A stretch of 64,000 nt of DNA from Streptomyces sp. TRM68416 (GCF_014596915.1 NZ_JACVWU010000031.1:36111-100110); one strand, 5' to 3'; shown: positions 51,538-60,152, numbered from the stretch's first letter. The notes: generated by a model from the letters alone, not told the origin. A program made the numbers and translations.

Positions 51538-54006
51538 ATGCATCAGCCGACTCCGCCCTTCGCCGCCGACGACCACTCGCCCGCCGGCCGGTCCAGGGCA
51601 CCCGTCGGCCCGGACCACGGCAGGCCGCGCCCCCCGGACGGCACGGACCCGACCGGCCCGGGCTTTCCGCGCCCCGGCCCGGCGCCGCGCGGACGCGAAC
51701 AAGGCTCTCCCGACTTCGGCATGGGCTCGTTCGGGCACGCCTCGGCCCTGCCGGATCGCGACCAGGGAGCATCTCGCGGACATACCTCGGAATCTGGCGG
51801 CTTTCAGCAGGAGCCCACTGAGCGTGCGGCAGGATCCACTGAGCGTGCGGCAAGATCCGGTGTGCGTGCGGCAGGACCCGCTGTGCGTGCCGCAGGGGCC
51901 GCCGCACCGGATTTCCGTTCCCGCACCGCAGCACCCCCCGTCCCGGACCCTGCGGGCCCCGACCGAGCATTCCCACCCCGCTCCCACCGCCCGCCACCAC
52001 CCCCGGCCGGCTCCCCTCCCGTACAGCCGCAGCCACCGGCGCCGCAACCACGCCGCCCCATCGACCTGCCGTCCACCCACACCGCCATGATCTGCATCGC
52101 CCTCCCCGGACTCGCGATCTCCACCGATCAGGGGCAGCTGACCGGGCAGGGGCTGGAAGGGTTCTACCGAGCGGGCAAGCGGGTGCTCTCCCGGTGCCAG
52201 GTGCGCGTCGCGGGTCGCGAACCGCTCGCGATCCACGCCCGGATGACCGCCGCGGACCAGGCCCGCTTCGTCGGCACCCTGCGGGCCTCCCCGGACTCCG
52301 GTCCGGATCCGGACGTCGTGGTCGAGCGGATCCGCCACGCGGAGGGCACCGAGCGGATCACGCTCCGCAGCGCGGCCGTCCGCCCCCTGCGCCTGCCGGT
52401 CGAGGTCGCCCTCGGGACGGATCTGGCACCTCTCGGCGCCATCGCCTCCGGCGCCACCGGGCCCGAACTGTCCGCCAGCGTCCACGACTCCGGCCTGCGC
52501 TGGTCGAGCGCCGCGGGAAACGCCTGCGTGACTGCCGAGCCGCCGCCTTCCGACGCGCTGGCCTCGGCGGGGCTGCTGCGCTGGGAGTTCGAGCTGCCAC
52601 CCGGCGGCAGCGCGAGCGTGGAACTACGGGTGCGACCGGACGGGGCGGGGCCCGTCCGGGCCGTGGGCCGGGCGGCGACGACCCCCCTGGCCCCGGCGCG
52701 GGCCGCGGGTGACCACCCGGGCGTCCAGGCCCTGCTGCGGACGAGCGTCGAAGACCTCCAGGCCCTGCTGCTGCGCGATCCGGCCCACCCCTCCGACAGC
52801 CACCTCGCCGCAGGTGTGCCCTGGCGCTGCGGCCTGGCCCCGGCAGAGGCGCTCGCTGCGGCCCGGATGGCGCTGCCCCTCGGTACCCGGCTCGCCACGG
52901 GCACGCTGCGCACCCTGGCCCGCACCCAGCTCCAGGCACCGGCGCCCCGAGCCGGAATGATCCCGGGTCCGCGCCGGGACGCGGGCACGCATCTGCCGCC
53001 GAGCTGTACGGGTACGGAGGCGACGCTGCTCTTCCCGGTCCTGCTCGCGGAGGCGCGCCGCTGGGGGCTCCCCGAGCAGGAGGCGGAGGAACTGCTGCCG
53101 TCCGCCGAGCAGTGCCTGGCCTGGCTGCGCAACAGCGTGGGCGACGGCACGTATCTGTGCGACCCGCAGCCCGGAGGGCCCGCCCGCTGCGAAACCCAGG
53201 CACACGCCCATCGTGCGGCGCTGCTGGGCGCGGATCTGCTCGACTCGTCCGGCAGGCCGGGCGGCGCCTGGCTGCGGGAGTGGGCCAGGAGTCTGCGGGC
53301 GTCGTTCCAGCAGGAGTTCTGGATCGACGACCTAGGGGGCGGCCGACCGGCGGCAGCCCGTTTGTCGGACGGGCGCCTCGTGCCGCATCTGGGCGCGAGC
53401 GCCGTCCACCTCCTCGACACCGGCCTGCTGGGCGGCGGCGAACAGGCGCCCGGGCTGCTCGACAAGGTGCAGACCGAGCAACTCGCCCGGTTGCTCGGCG
53501 GCCCGGCCATGGACTCCGGCTGGGGGCTGCGCGGTCTGGGCGCGAAGGAGGCGGGACACAACCCGTTCGGTCACCGCAGTGGTGCCGTACGGGTCCACGA
53601 GACGGCTGTCGCCGTGGCGGGCCTGATCGCCGCCGGATACGAGAAGGAGGCGAACGCGCTGCTGCGCGGCACCCTGGCAGCGGCCGAGGCCTTCGGGCAC
53701 CGCATGCCGGAGATGTACGCGGGGGAGCAGCGCACCGACGGGAGCGCTCCTCTTCCCCACCCGGCGGCCTGCCGGCCGGCCGCCACCGCGGCGGCGGCCG
53801 GGGTGCAGCTTCTGACCGCGCTCGTGGGGATCCGCCCCGATGCCCCGGCAGGGACGGTCACCCTCCGCCCGGCACGCAGCGCACCGCTCGGGGAGATCGT
53901 CCTCACCGGTCTGCGGGTCGCCGGAGCACCTTTCTCCGTGCGGGTCGGCCGACTGGGCCTCGCCATGGTCGAGGAGGCGGCCGACGGGCTGCAACTGGGG
54001 GTGTGA
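51538..54006 (+). CDS. Glycogen debranching-enzyme-like glycoside hydrolase
   Basis: An 822-residue protein. Residues 1-175 are disordered and contain four seven-residue repeats. The globular part begins TAMICIALPGLAISTDQGQL and TGQGLEGFYRAGKRVLSRCQ, the N-terminal domain found in bacterial amylo-alpha-1,6-glucosidase-like proteins. The C-terminal half is an (alpha/alpha)6 glycosidase barrel: LAAGVPWRCGLAPAEALAAA, PPSCTGTEATLLFPVLLAEA, GGPAMDSGWGLRGLGAKEAGH, HETAVAVAGLIAAGYEKEAN and MPEMYAGEQRTDG. The ATG at 51538 has AGAGGAAG 9 nt before it. It should hydrolyse alpha-1,6 links or related glycans; the exact substrate is uncertain. Confidence 0.78.
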   Translation: MHQPTPPFAADDHSPAGRSRAPVGPDHGRPRPPDGTDPTGPGFPRPGPAPRGREQGSPDFGMGSFGHASALPDRDQGASRGHTSESGGFQQEPTERAAGSTERAARSGVRAAGPAVRAAGAAAPDFRSRTAAPPVPDPAGPDRAFPPRSHRPPPPPAGSPPVQPQPPAPQPRRPIDLPSTHTAMICIALPGLAISTDQGQLTGQGLEGFYRAGKRVLSRCQVRVAGREPLAIHARMTAADQARFVGTLRASPDSGPDPDVVVERIRHAEGTERITLRSAAVRPLRLPVEVALGTDLAPLGAIASGATGPELSASVHDSGLRWSSAAGNACVTAEPPPSDALASAGLLRWEFELPPGGSASVELRVRPDGAGPVRAVGRAATTPLAPARAAGDHPGVQALLRTSVEDLQALLLRDPAHPSDSHLAAGVPWRCGLAPAEALAAARMALPLGTRLATGTLRTLARTQLQAPAPRAGMIPGPRRDAGTHLPPSCTGTEATLLFPVLLAEARRWGLPEQEAEELLPSAEQCLAWLRNSVGDGTYLCDPQPGGPARCETQAHAHRAALLGADLLDSSGRPGGAWLREWARSLRASFQQEFWIDDLGGGRPAAARLSDGRLVPHLGASAVHLLDTGLLGGGEQAPGLLDKVQTEQLARLLGGPAMDSGWGLRGLGAKEAGHNPFGHRSGAVRVHETAVAVAGLIAAGYEKEANALLRGTLAAAEAFGHRMPEMYAGEQRTDGSAPLPHPAACRPAATAAAAGVQLLTALVGIRPDAPAGTVTLRPARSAPLGEIVLTGLRVAGAPFSVRVGRLGLAMVEEAADGLQLGV
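51817..51900 (+). repeat. 21-bp tandem repeat, four copies, in frame
   Basis: Units 51817-51837, 51838-51858, 51859-51879 and 51880-51900 all follow ACTGAGCGTGCGGCAGGATCC-like sequence (first unit, 21 bp). They encode TERAAGS, TERAARS, GVRAAGP and AVRAAGA in the disordered head of the debranching-like enzyme. Confidence 0.8.
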
Positions 54007-54137
54007 CCTCCGGGGACGGTCCCGGCCACGACCGCCCGGAACGGAAGCGGAGCCATGTCCCGCAGCGCAATGGATCAGCCATCGATGCGACCGACGAGGG
54101 GAGTGTTTATCGTCAGGAAGACGACTATGATCGCCGC

Positions 54138-54896
54138 ATGCCCTACGACCCGTCAGCCTTTCCGCCCTTCGCCGTCACCGTGGACCTGGTCGTGCTGACC
54201 GTGCGCCGCCATGCCCTGTGCGCGCTGGCGGTACGCAGGGGCGAGCCGCCGTTCCAGGGGCGCTGGGCCCTCCCCGGCGGATTCGTGCGGGCCGATGAAG
54301 ACCTGGCCCAGGCGGCCGCGCGCGAGCTGGCCGAGGAGACCGGCATGCGCGCCCACGACCCCGCCGTGCCCGTCCAGGACAACGGTGCGCACCTGGAGCA
54401 GCTCGCGACGTACGGCGACCCCAAGCGCGACCCGCGCATGCGCGTGGTCAGCGTCGCCCACCTCGCACTCGCCCCCGACCTGCCCGCCCCCCGCGCGGGC
54501 GGCGACGCCAGCAACGCCCGCTGGGCACCGGTCGAGGAACTGCTCCAGCAGGGCGGCTACGGCCGTGACGGCGAACCCGTGGCGCCGCTCGCCTTCGACC
54601 ACGCACAGATCCTGGCGGACGGGGTGGAGCGCGCCCGCTCCAAGATCGAGTACTCGTCGCTTGCCACGGCGTTCTGCCCCACCGAGTTCACCGTCGGCGA
54701 GCTGCGACGCGTCTACGAGGCCGTCTGGGGTGTGGCCCTCGATCCGCGCAACTTCCACCGCAAGGTGACCGGCACCCCCGGCTTCCTCGTTCCCACCGGC
54801 GGCACCACCACCCGGCAGGGCGGACGCCCCGCCCAACTCTTCCGGGCCGGCGGAGCCACCTTGCTCAACCCTCCGATGCTGCGCCCCGAAGTCTGA
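54138..54896 (+). CDS. NrtR-type Nudix hydrolase/transcriptional regulator
   Basis: A 252-residue protein. The N-terminal Nudix domain has the full box G-x5-E-x7-REUxEExGU (GGFVRADEDLAQAAARELAE, ETGM). The C-terminal part (about 160-252) is a winged helix with FTVGELRRVYEAVWGVALDP and RNFHRKVTGTPGFLVP, as in NrtR regulators of NAD metabolism that sense ADP-ribose-type ligands. A complete Nudix box suggests catalytic activity may remain. The ATG at 54138 is preceded by a region with an inverted CGTC..GACG pattern (about 54111-54124). No NAD genes are adjacent. Confidence 0.82.
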   Translation: MPYDPSAFPPFAVTVDLVVLTVRRHALCALAVRRGEPPFQGRWALPGGFVRADEDLAQAAARELAEETGMRAHDPAVPVQDNGAHLEQLATYGDPKRDPRMRVVSVAHLALAPDLPAPRAGGDASNARWAPVEELLQQGGYGRDGEPVAPLAFDHAQILADGVERARSKIEYSSLATAFCPTEFTVGELRRVYEAVWGVALDPRNFHRKVTGTPGFLVPTGGTTTRQGGRPAQLFRAGGATLLNPPMLRPEV

Positions 54897-55013
54897 GGCG
54901 AGGACCGGAAGGGAGGGTGTCCGGACCGGGCCGGGAGAGCGAACGGCGAACCGGGGCCGAGTCGGCCGACTGCCGCCCGGGGAGCGGGCCTTGCGGTACC
55001 CGAAAAAACGGAC

Positions 55014-55025
55014 ATAGCGCGCTAT
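55014..55025. promoter_or_regulatory. Perfect palindrome at the ABC fusion gene start
   Basis: ATAGCGCGCTAT ends two bases before the TTG start of the next gene. There is no Shine-Dalgarno sequence in front of that start, so the palindrome may overlap a promoter of a leaderless mRNA or be an operator. Confidence 0.45.
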
Positions 55026-55026
55026 C

Positions 55027-57078
55027 TTGCTTCGGGTGATCCAGGCCTTCGGACTGACCAGCAACCCGCGCAAGGAGCTTCCGCCCGCCGTCGACGACGT
55101 CTCCTTCGAGGCGCGCGCGGGCCATGTCACCACGCTGCTCGGTGCACCCGCGGCGGGCAAGACGACGGCGCTCAGACTCATGCTCGAACTCCAACAGGGC
55201 CGTGGGCTCACCTACTTCAGAGGCCGTCCACTGCACCGGATCGCCCATCCGTCACGTGAGGTCGGTGTGCTCCTGGGCGATGTGCCGGGACATCCGGCCC
55301 GCTCGGTCCGCGGTCACCTGCGCATGCTGTGCGCCGCGGCCGGCGTTCCGGTGCGCCGTGCCGACGAAGTCCTGGAGGTCGTCGGCCTGGTCAGCCTGCG
55401 CGACGAACGCCTGGGCACGCTCTCACGCGGTATGGACCGCCGCCTCGGACTGGCCTGCGCGCTGCTCGCCGATCCGCACACCCTCGTGCTCGACGATCCC
55501 GCCGACGGACTGTCCGCCCGGGAGAGCCGTTGGCTGCACGGTGTGCTGCGCGCCCACGCCACCCAGGGTGGCACGGTGCTGCTGACCACCGCCGACCCCA
55601 AGGAGGCGGCGCGCACGGCCGACCGGGTCATCACACTGGAACGGGGCCGACTCGTCGCCGACCAGGAGGCCGCCGACTTCGCCCGCACCCGCCTGCGCCC
55701 CCGCGTCGCCGTCCGTACCCCGCACGCCGCCCGCCTCGCGGCACTGCTCGCCAAGGAGGCCCGCACCGCACAGCGCTCCGTCGAGATCGTCCGCGAGGAG
55801 GGCAACCGTCTCGCCGTGTACGGCAGCACCTGCGCCGACGTCGGGGAGCTTGCCTTCCGGCACGGCATTCTCGTCCACCAACTCGCGGACGAAATCGGGG
55901 ACATGGGACCTGGTGCCCCAGCGGCGAAAGAGCCCGATCCCCCGCAGCCGGCAGTTCAGGGCACCGCACCCGCCCACGACACGGCCCGGCCGTTCGTCTA
56001 TTCGCCCGCAACCGGCCGGCCGTCCGTCTATTCGCCCGCGACCGGCCGGGCGTGCGTCGATTCGCCCGCGACCGGCCGGGCGTGCGTCGATTCGCCCGCG
56101 ACCGGCCGGGCGTGCGTCGATTCGCCCGCAACCGGCCGGCCGTCCGTCGATTCGGCCACAACGGACCGGACATCCGCCGACGCACCCGCAGCGTCGCCGC
56201 CCGCGCAGACCCAGCCGGACGTCCGCCCCCGGCAGCCGCCCCGCCCCTCCGGCCCCCGCCCCCTCGCCCCCCTCCCCTCCCTCCCGCCGCCCATCTCCGT
56301 ACGCCCCGCCCCCAGCCCGCTGCGTCCGCTCCGCTACGAACTTCGCCGGGCCGCCGGAGTCGGCACGGGGTTCCTCATCGGGGCCGCCGTGCTCGTGGTG
56401 TCCGCCCTCACCGCCGTACTGCTGGCCCGCATCGGGCACACCCCGCAGCCGCGCCTGCTGGCCGCGTGGCCTCGGGAACTGCCGCTGCCGCCCGCGGCGC
56501 TCGGCGCGGGGCTGCTCGGCGCGCTCGCCTTCGGCGACGAGTTCCGCCACCCCGCCCTGGCGGCGGACCGCGGTACCGTGCCCCGTCGGCTGGGACTGCT
56601 CGCCGCCAAGCTCCTGGTCTCCGGGGGCACCGCGCTGCTCCTGGCCCTTCTCACGCTGGGATGCGACGCCGAAGTGCTCTATCTCGTCTACGGACGGGAG
56701 CTCGCGCAGGTTCCCGCGGACTGGCTCGCGCTGAGCGCGAGTTGGATCGGACTGGTGGTCGGCTGTGCCTGGGCCGGGGTGCTGGCCGCCGGAGTCTTCC
56801 GGTCCGCCTCGGCCGGGTTCGCCGCGGTGGTCGCCGTACCTGTGATCGTCGTACCCCTCGTACAGAAGGCCGTGGAGGGAGCTGCCGTGCGAACGGCGGC
56901 CGGGTTTCCGCTGCGGGTGCGTGAGGTGCTGCTGACGCAGTGGCCCTTCGGCGGTGAGCGCTGGCTGGCGGCCGCCGCGCGCCTGGTCGCCCAACCCGTC
57001 GGCGGCGCACTGACGTTGTCGCTGACCGCCCTGCTCTGCGCGTATCTGCTCACAACCCTGCGCTCCCGGGCCCGATGA
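55027..57078 (+). CDS. ABC transporter fusion: ATPase, repeat linker, permease
   Basis: A 683-residue protein that joins the two halves of an ABC-2 type exporter. The ATPase (about 1-220) starts LRVIQAFGLTSNPRKELPPA and has Walker A LLGAPAAGKTTALRL, a signature region LGTLSRGMDRRLGLACAL (weak LSxGxxxR form) and Walker B HTLVLDDPADGL. A linker of about 100 residues holds five or six decapeptide repeats and a Pro-rich stretch. The permease half (about 435-683) has six helices, e.g. GVGTGFLIGAAVLVVSALTA and WIGLVVGCAWAGVLAAGVF. Start TTG 55027 or GTG 55036; neither has a good ribosome site. It is next to whiH and hrdB. Substrate unknown. Confidence 0.8.
   Translation: MLRVIQAFGLTSNPRKELPPAVDDVSFEARAGHVTTLLGAPAAGKTTALRLMLELQQGRGLTYFRGRPLHRIAHPSREVGVLLGDVPGHPARSVRGHLRMLCAAAGVPVRRADEVLEVVGLVSLRDERLGTLSRGMDRRLGLACALLADPHTLVLDDPADGLSARESRWLHGVLRAHATQGGTVLLTTADPKEAARTADRVITLERGRLVADQEAADFARTRLRPRVAVRTPHAARLAALLAKEARTAQRSVEIVREEGNRLAVYGSTCADVGELAFRHGILVHQLADEIGDMGPGAPAAKEPDPPQPAVQGTAPAHDTARPFVYSPATGRPSVYSPATGRACVDSPATGRACVDSPATGRACVDSPATGRPSVDSATTDRTSADAPAASPPAQTQPDVRPRQPPRPSGPRPLAPLPSLPPPISVRPAPSPLRPLRYELRRAAGVGTGFLIGAAVLVVSALTAVLLARIGHTPQPRLLAAWPRELPLPPAALGAGLLGALAFGDEFRHPALAADRGTVPRRLGLLAAKLLVSGGTALLLALLTLGCDAEVLYLVYGRELAQVPADWLALSASWIGLVVGCAWAGVLAAGVFRSASAGFAAVVAVPVIVVPLVQKAVEGAAVRTAAGFPLRVREVLLTQWPFGGERWLAAAARLVAQPVGGALTLSLTALLCAYLLTTLRSRAR
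55993..56172 (+). repeat. 30-bp tandem repeat, six units, in frame
   Basis: Units start at 55993, 56023, 56053, 56083, 56113 and 56143. Units 3 and 4 are identical; the last is degenerate. They encode [FSC]-V-[YD]-S-P-A-T-G-R-[PA] decapeptides, three of which start with Cys, in the linker of the ABC fusion. Confidence 0.9.
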
Positions 57079-57142
57079 CGACCGTCCGCGCCCTTTCCGG
57101 ATCCGGCGTGTGCGCAACTCCCCGTGGAAAGCCCATTTCTTT

Positions 57143-57149
57143 CCGATAA
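57143..57149 (+). promoter_or_regulatory. Candidate sigma-WhiG -10 element of whiH
   Basis: CCGATAA matches seven of the eight bases of the sigma-WhiG/sigma-28 -10 consensus GCCGATAA. whiH of S. coelicolor is known to depend on WhiG. I see no good TAAA at the -35 position, only GGAAAG nearer by. The transcript would have a leader of about 85 nt. Confidence 0.5.
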
Positions 57150-57165
57150 GGCGTCAATTGCGACG

Positions 57166-57181
57166 GGGTGAGCGATCACCC
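57166..57181. promoter_or_regulatory. Perfect 16-bp palindrome between promoter and whiH start
   Basis: GGGTGA-GCGA-TCACCC has perfect 6-bp arms and lies 61 bp before the whiH GTG, just downstream of the putative start point. WhiH proteins repress their own promoter, so this is a good autoregulatory operator candidate. Confidence 0.55.
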
Positions 57182-57241
57182 TTTCGTGTGCTTTTCACCA
57201 AAGACCTCAAGGCAGTTGGAGAGGGCGCCGACAAAGGATCC

Positions 57242-58129
57242 GTGAGTACCCTTGCGCACACCATGATGACCGCCGCCCGCGCCGCCGATTCCGGTCTGGC
57301 CGGCCCGGGCGAACTCGACCGCTACCCCTACGCCGAGGCCCCTGTCGCCGACCGCGTCGGAGCCCCCTCCTGGGAGGGCGCGGAGCCGGAGCTGGGCCGC
57401 GTGGGCCGGCGCGCCGCGGGCAGCCGCGGGCGCGGGCTGCACGGCCAACTCGTCCAGCAACTCGGCCAGATGATCGTCTCCGGCGACCTGGGAGCGGACC
57501 GCCCGCTGGTGCCCGAGGAGATCGGCCAGCGTTTCGAGGTCTCCCGTACCGTCGTGCGTGAGTCGCTGCGCGTGCTGGAGGCCAAGGGGCTGGTCAGCGC
57601 CCGGCCGAACGTCGGCACGCGCGTGCGTCCCGTCAGCGACTGGAATCTTCTCGACCCGGACATCATCGAATGGCGGGCTTTCGGGCCGCAGCGCGACGAC
57701 CAGCGTCGCGAGCTGACCGAGCTGCGCTGGACGATCGAGCCGCTGGCCGCGCGGCTCGCCGCCGGGCACGGGCGCGAGGACGTGCAGCAGCGCCTGGCCG
57801 ACATGGTGGAGATCATGGGCCACGCCATGGGGCAGGGCGACGCGCTCACCTTCTCCCGCGCGGACGCCGAGTTCCACTCCCTGCTCATCCAGGTCGCCGG
57901 CAACCGCATGCTGGAGCACCTTTCCGGGATCGTGTCCGCCGCGCTTCAGGTCTCCGGCGGCCCGGTCACGGGCTGTGACCGGCCGAACGAGGCGTCCCTG
58001 GCGCACCACGCGAGGATCGTCGACGCCCTCGCCGCCGGAGACGGCGCGGGGGCCGAGGCGGCCACGCGGCAGCTGCTCACCGTCCACCCCGAGGTGGAGC
58101 GCGTGGTGCCCGCCCCGCGCGAGCACTGA
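57242..58129 (+). CDS. whiH: GntR/FadR-family sporulation regulator WhiH
   Basis: A 295-residue regulator. The wHTH (about 62-125) reads LHGQLVQQLGQMIVSGDLGA, LVPEEIGQRFEVSRTVVRES and LRVLEAKGLVSARPNVGTRV. The C-terminal FCD domain (about 150-285) has LTELRWTIEPLAARLAAGHG, ADAEFHSLLIQVAGNRMLEHL (metal-binding His) and SLAHHARIVDALAAGD. Its position immediately before hrdB is that of whiH in S. coelicolor, where it is needed for proper sporulation septation and is autoregulated. The GTG at 57242 follows AAAGGAT. A WhiG-like promoter and a palindrome lie upstream. Confidence 0.9.
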   Translation: MSTLAHTMMTAARAADSGLAGPGELDRYPYAEAPVADRVGAPSWEGAEPELGRVGRRAAGSRGRGLHGQLVQQLGQMIVSGDLGADRPLVPEEIGQRFEVSRTVVRESLRVLEAKGLVSARPNVGTRVRPVSDWNLLDPDIIEWRAFGPQRDDQRRELTELRWTIEPLAARLAAGHGREDVQQRLADMVEIMGHAMGQGDALTFSRADAEFHSLLIQVAGNRMLEHLSGIVSAALQVSGGPVTGCDRPNEASLAHHARIVDALAAGDGAGAEAATRQLLTVHPEVERVVPAPREH

Positions 58130-58204
58130 CCGCGCACCCGCGGGCGGCGCGGCCCTGGGATGCCTCCCCCCTCCTGTGGCATCGCCGGGCCGGCGAGCCG
58201 CCTC

Positions 58205-58250
58205 CCGTCGGACCCCGCAGGATCCCGGGTGATCCTGCGGGGTCCGACGG
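58205..58250 (+). terminator. Strong terminator after whiH
   Basis: A perfect 20-bp stem, CCGTCGGACCCCGCAGGATC (58205-58224) with its complement at 58231-58250, closes on a 6-nt loop. It insulates hrdB from whiH. Confidence 0.92.
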
Positions 58251-58561
58251 TGCGACCAGGCGGCGACACCCGTGCCCTGCCTCGGGCGCAAGCCCTCATT
58301 GCCCTTATCCGACCGTGTCTGACAGGTTTTGAACGCTTACGGGGTGTGACTCGGGACACGCAGATTGGGCGTAACGCTCGTGGGAACAACGCGATGACCT
58401 AAGAGGTGACAGCCGCGGAGGGAATACGGACGCCATACAAGGCGCTGTGCATCTTCCCGGCCCCCGCCCGCGCCGTCGGCCCATCCCCAAGGCCGGTGGT
58501 CGGCTCCTGTCCGCCGTGGACGGGGCCGGAAGCCGTTTTCCAACGTTCCGAGAGGTTGTTC
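58251..58561 (+). promoter_or_regulatory. hrdB promoter and long leader region
   Basis: The 311 bp between the whiH terminator and hrdB have no gene. GGGAAC (58382-58387), an 18-bp spacer and GTG (58406-58408) resemble the sigma-R consensus GGGAAT-N18-GTT; S. coelicolor hrdB has a sigma-R-dependent second promoter. GGGAAT occurs again at 58420-58425. A TTGAAC at 58329 may belong to the main promoter but no matching -10 was clear. Confidence 0.45.
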
Positions 58562-60097
58562 GTGTCGGCCAGCACATCCCGTACGCTCCCGCCGGAGATC
58601 GCCGAGTCCGTCTCTGTCATGGCGCTCATTGAGCGGGGAAAGGCTGAGGGGCAGATCGCCGGCGATGACGTGCGTCGGGCCTTCGAAGCTGACCAGATTC
58701 CGGCCACTCAGTGGAAGAACGTACTGCGCAGCCTCAACCAGATCCTCGAGGAAGAGGGTGTGACGCTGATGGTCAGTGCCGCGGAGCCCAAGCGCACCCG
58801 AAAGAGCGTCGCAGCGAAGAGTCCGGCCAAGCGCACCGCCACCAAGACGGTCGCGGCGAAGGCGGTGACCACCAGGAAGGCCACCGCCACCGCCACGCCG
58901 GCGGCTCCTGCCGCCGACGCCGCCGCCGTCGAGGACGAGGCGCCCGTGAAGAAGGCCGCCGCCAAGAAGACGACCGCCAAGAAGGCGGCCACGAAGAAGA
59001 CCGCCGCCAAGAAGACGGCGGCGAAGAAGACCGCCGCCAAGAAGGACGACGTCGAGATCGTCGAGGACGAGGTCCTCGAGGAGGCCAAGCCCGGCGAGGG
59101 CGAGCCCGAGGGCGCCGAGAGCGCCGGATTCGTGCTCTCCGACGAGGACGAGGACGACGCGCCCGCGCAGCAGGTCGCCGCGGCCGGTGCCACCGCCGAC
59201 CCGGTCAAGGACTACCTGAAGCAGATCGGCAAGGTCCCCCTGCTCAACGCCGAGCAGGAGGTCGAGCTCGCCAAGCGCATCGAGGCGGGCCTGTTCGCCG
59301 AGGACAAGCTGGCCAACGCCGACAAGCTCGCCCCGAAGCTCAAGCGCGAGCTGGAGATCATCGCCGAGGACGGGCGCCGCGCCAAGAACCACCTCCTGGA
59401 GGCCAACCTCCGTCTGGTGGTCTCCCTGGCCAAGCGCTACACCGGCCGCGGCATGCTTTTCCTGGACCTCATCCAGGAGGGCAACCTCGGTCTGATCCGC
59501 GCGGTCGAGAAGTTCGACTACACCAAGGGCTACAAGTTCTCCACGTACGCCACCTGGTGGATCCGTCAGGCCATCACCCGCGCCATGGCCGACCAGGCCC
59601 GCACCATCCGTATCCCGGTGCACATGGTCGAGGTCATCAACAAGCTCGCGCGCGTGCAGCGCCAGATGCTCCAGGACCTGGGCCGCGAGCCCACCCCGGA
59701 GGAGCTGGCCAAGGAACTCGACATGACCCCCGAGAAGGTCATCGAGGTCCAGAAGTACGGCCGCGAGCCCATCTCGCTGCACACCCCGCTGGGCGAGGAC
59801 GGCGACAGCGAGTTCGGTGACCTCATCGAGGACTCCGAGGCCGTCGTCCCGGCCGACGCGGTCAGCTTCACGCTCCTCCAGGAGCAGCTGCACTCGGTCC
59901 TCGACACCCTGTCCGAGCGCGAGGCGGGCGTCGTCTCCATGCGGTTCGGTCTCACCGACGGTCAGCCGAAGACCCTCGACGAGATCGGCAAGGTGTACGG
60001 CGTGACGCGCGAGCGCATCCGCCAGATCGAGTCCAAGACCATGTCGAAGCTGCGCCACCCGTCGCGTTCCCAGGTGCTGCGCGACTACCTCGACTAG
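58562..60097 (+). CDS. hrdB: Principal RNA polymerase sigma factor HrdB
   Basis: A 511-residue group 1 sigma factor, the length of S. coelicolor HrdB. Region 1.1 (about 1-75) contains MALIERGKAEGQIAGDDVRR. It is followed by a Lys/Ala-rich segment (about 80-165) with repeated KKTAAKK units, then an acidic stretch. Regions 1.2-2 include DPVKDYLKQIGKVPLLNAEQ, NLRLVVSLAKRYTGRGM and FSTYATWWIRQAITRAMADQ. Region 4 has RFGLTDGQPKTLDEIGKVYG and VTRERIRQIESKTMSKLRHP. The GTG start fits the family and has GAGAGG in front. It directs transcription of housekeeping genes. Confidence 0.97.
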   Translation: MSASTSRTLPPEIAESVSVMALIERGKAEGQIAGDDVRRAFEADQIPATQWKNVLRSLNQILEEEGVTLMVSAAEPKRTRKSVAAKSPAKRTATKTVAAKAVTTRKATATATPAAPAADAAAVEDEAPVKKAAAKKTTAKKAATKKTAAKKTAAKKTAAKKDDVEIVEDEVLEEAKPGEGEPEGAESAGFVLSDEDEDDAPAQQVAAAGATADPVKDYLKQIGKVPLLNAEQEVELAKRIEAGLFAEDKLANADKLAPKLKRELEIIAEDGRRAKNHLLEANLRLVVSLAKRYTGRGMLFLDLIQEGNLGLIRAVEKFDYTKGYKFSTYATWWIRQAITRAMADQARTIRIPVHMVEVINKLARVQRQMLQDLGREPTPEELAKELDMTPEKVIEVQKYGREPISLHTPLGEDGDSEFGDLIEDSEAVVPADAVSFTLLQEQLHSVLDTLSEREAGVVSMRFGLTDGQPKTLDEIGKVYGVTRERIRQIESKTMSKLRHPSRSQVLRDYLD

Positions 60098-60115
60098 GTC
60101 GCGGCCCTACGACGC

Positions 60116-60152
60116 CGAAGGCCCGGTTCCCCGAGAGGGAGCCGGGCCTTCG
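60116..60152 (+). terminator. Terminator after hrdB
   Basis: CGAAGGCCCGGTTCCC pairs with GGGAGCCGGGCCTTCG with one mismatch and a short loop, beginning 19 bp after the hrdB stop. Confidence 0.9.
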
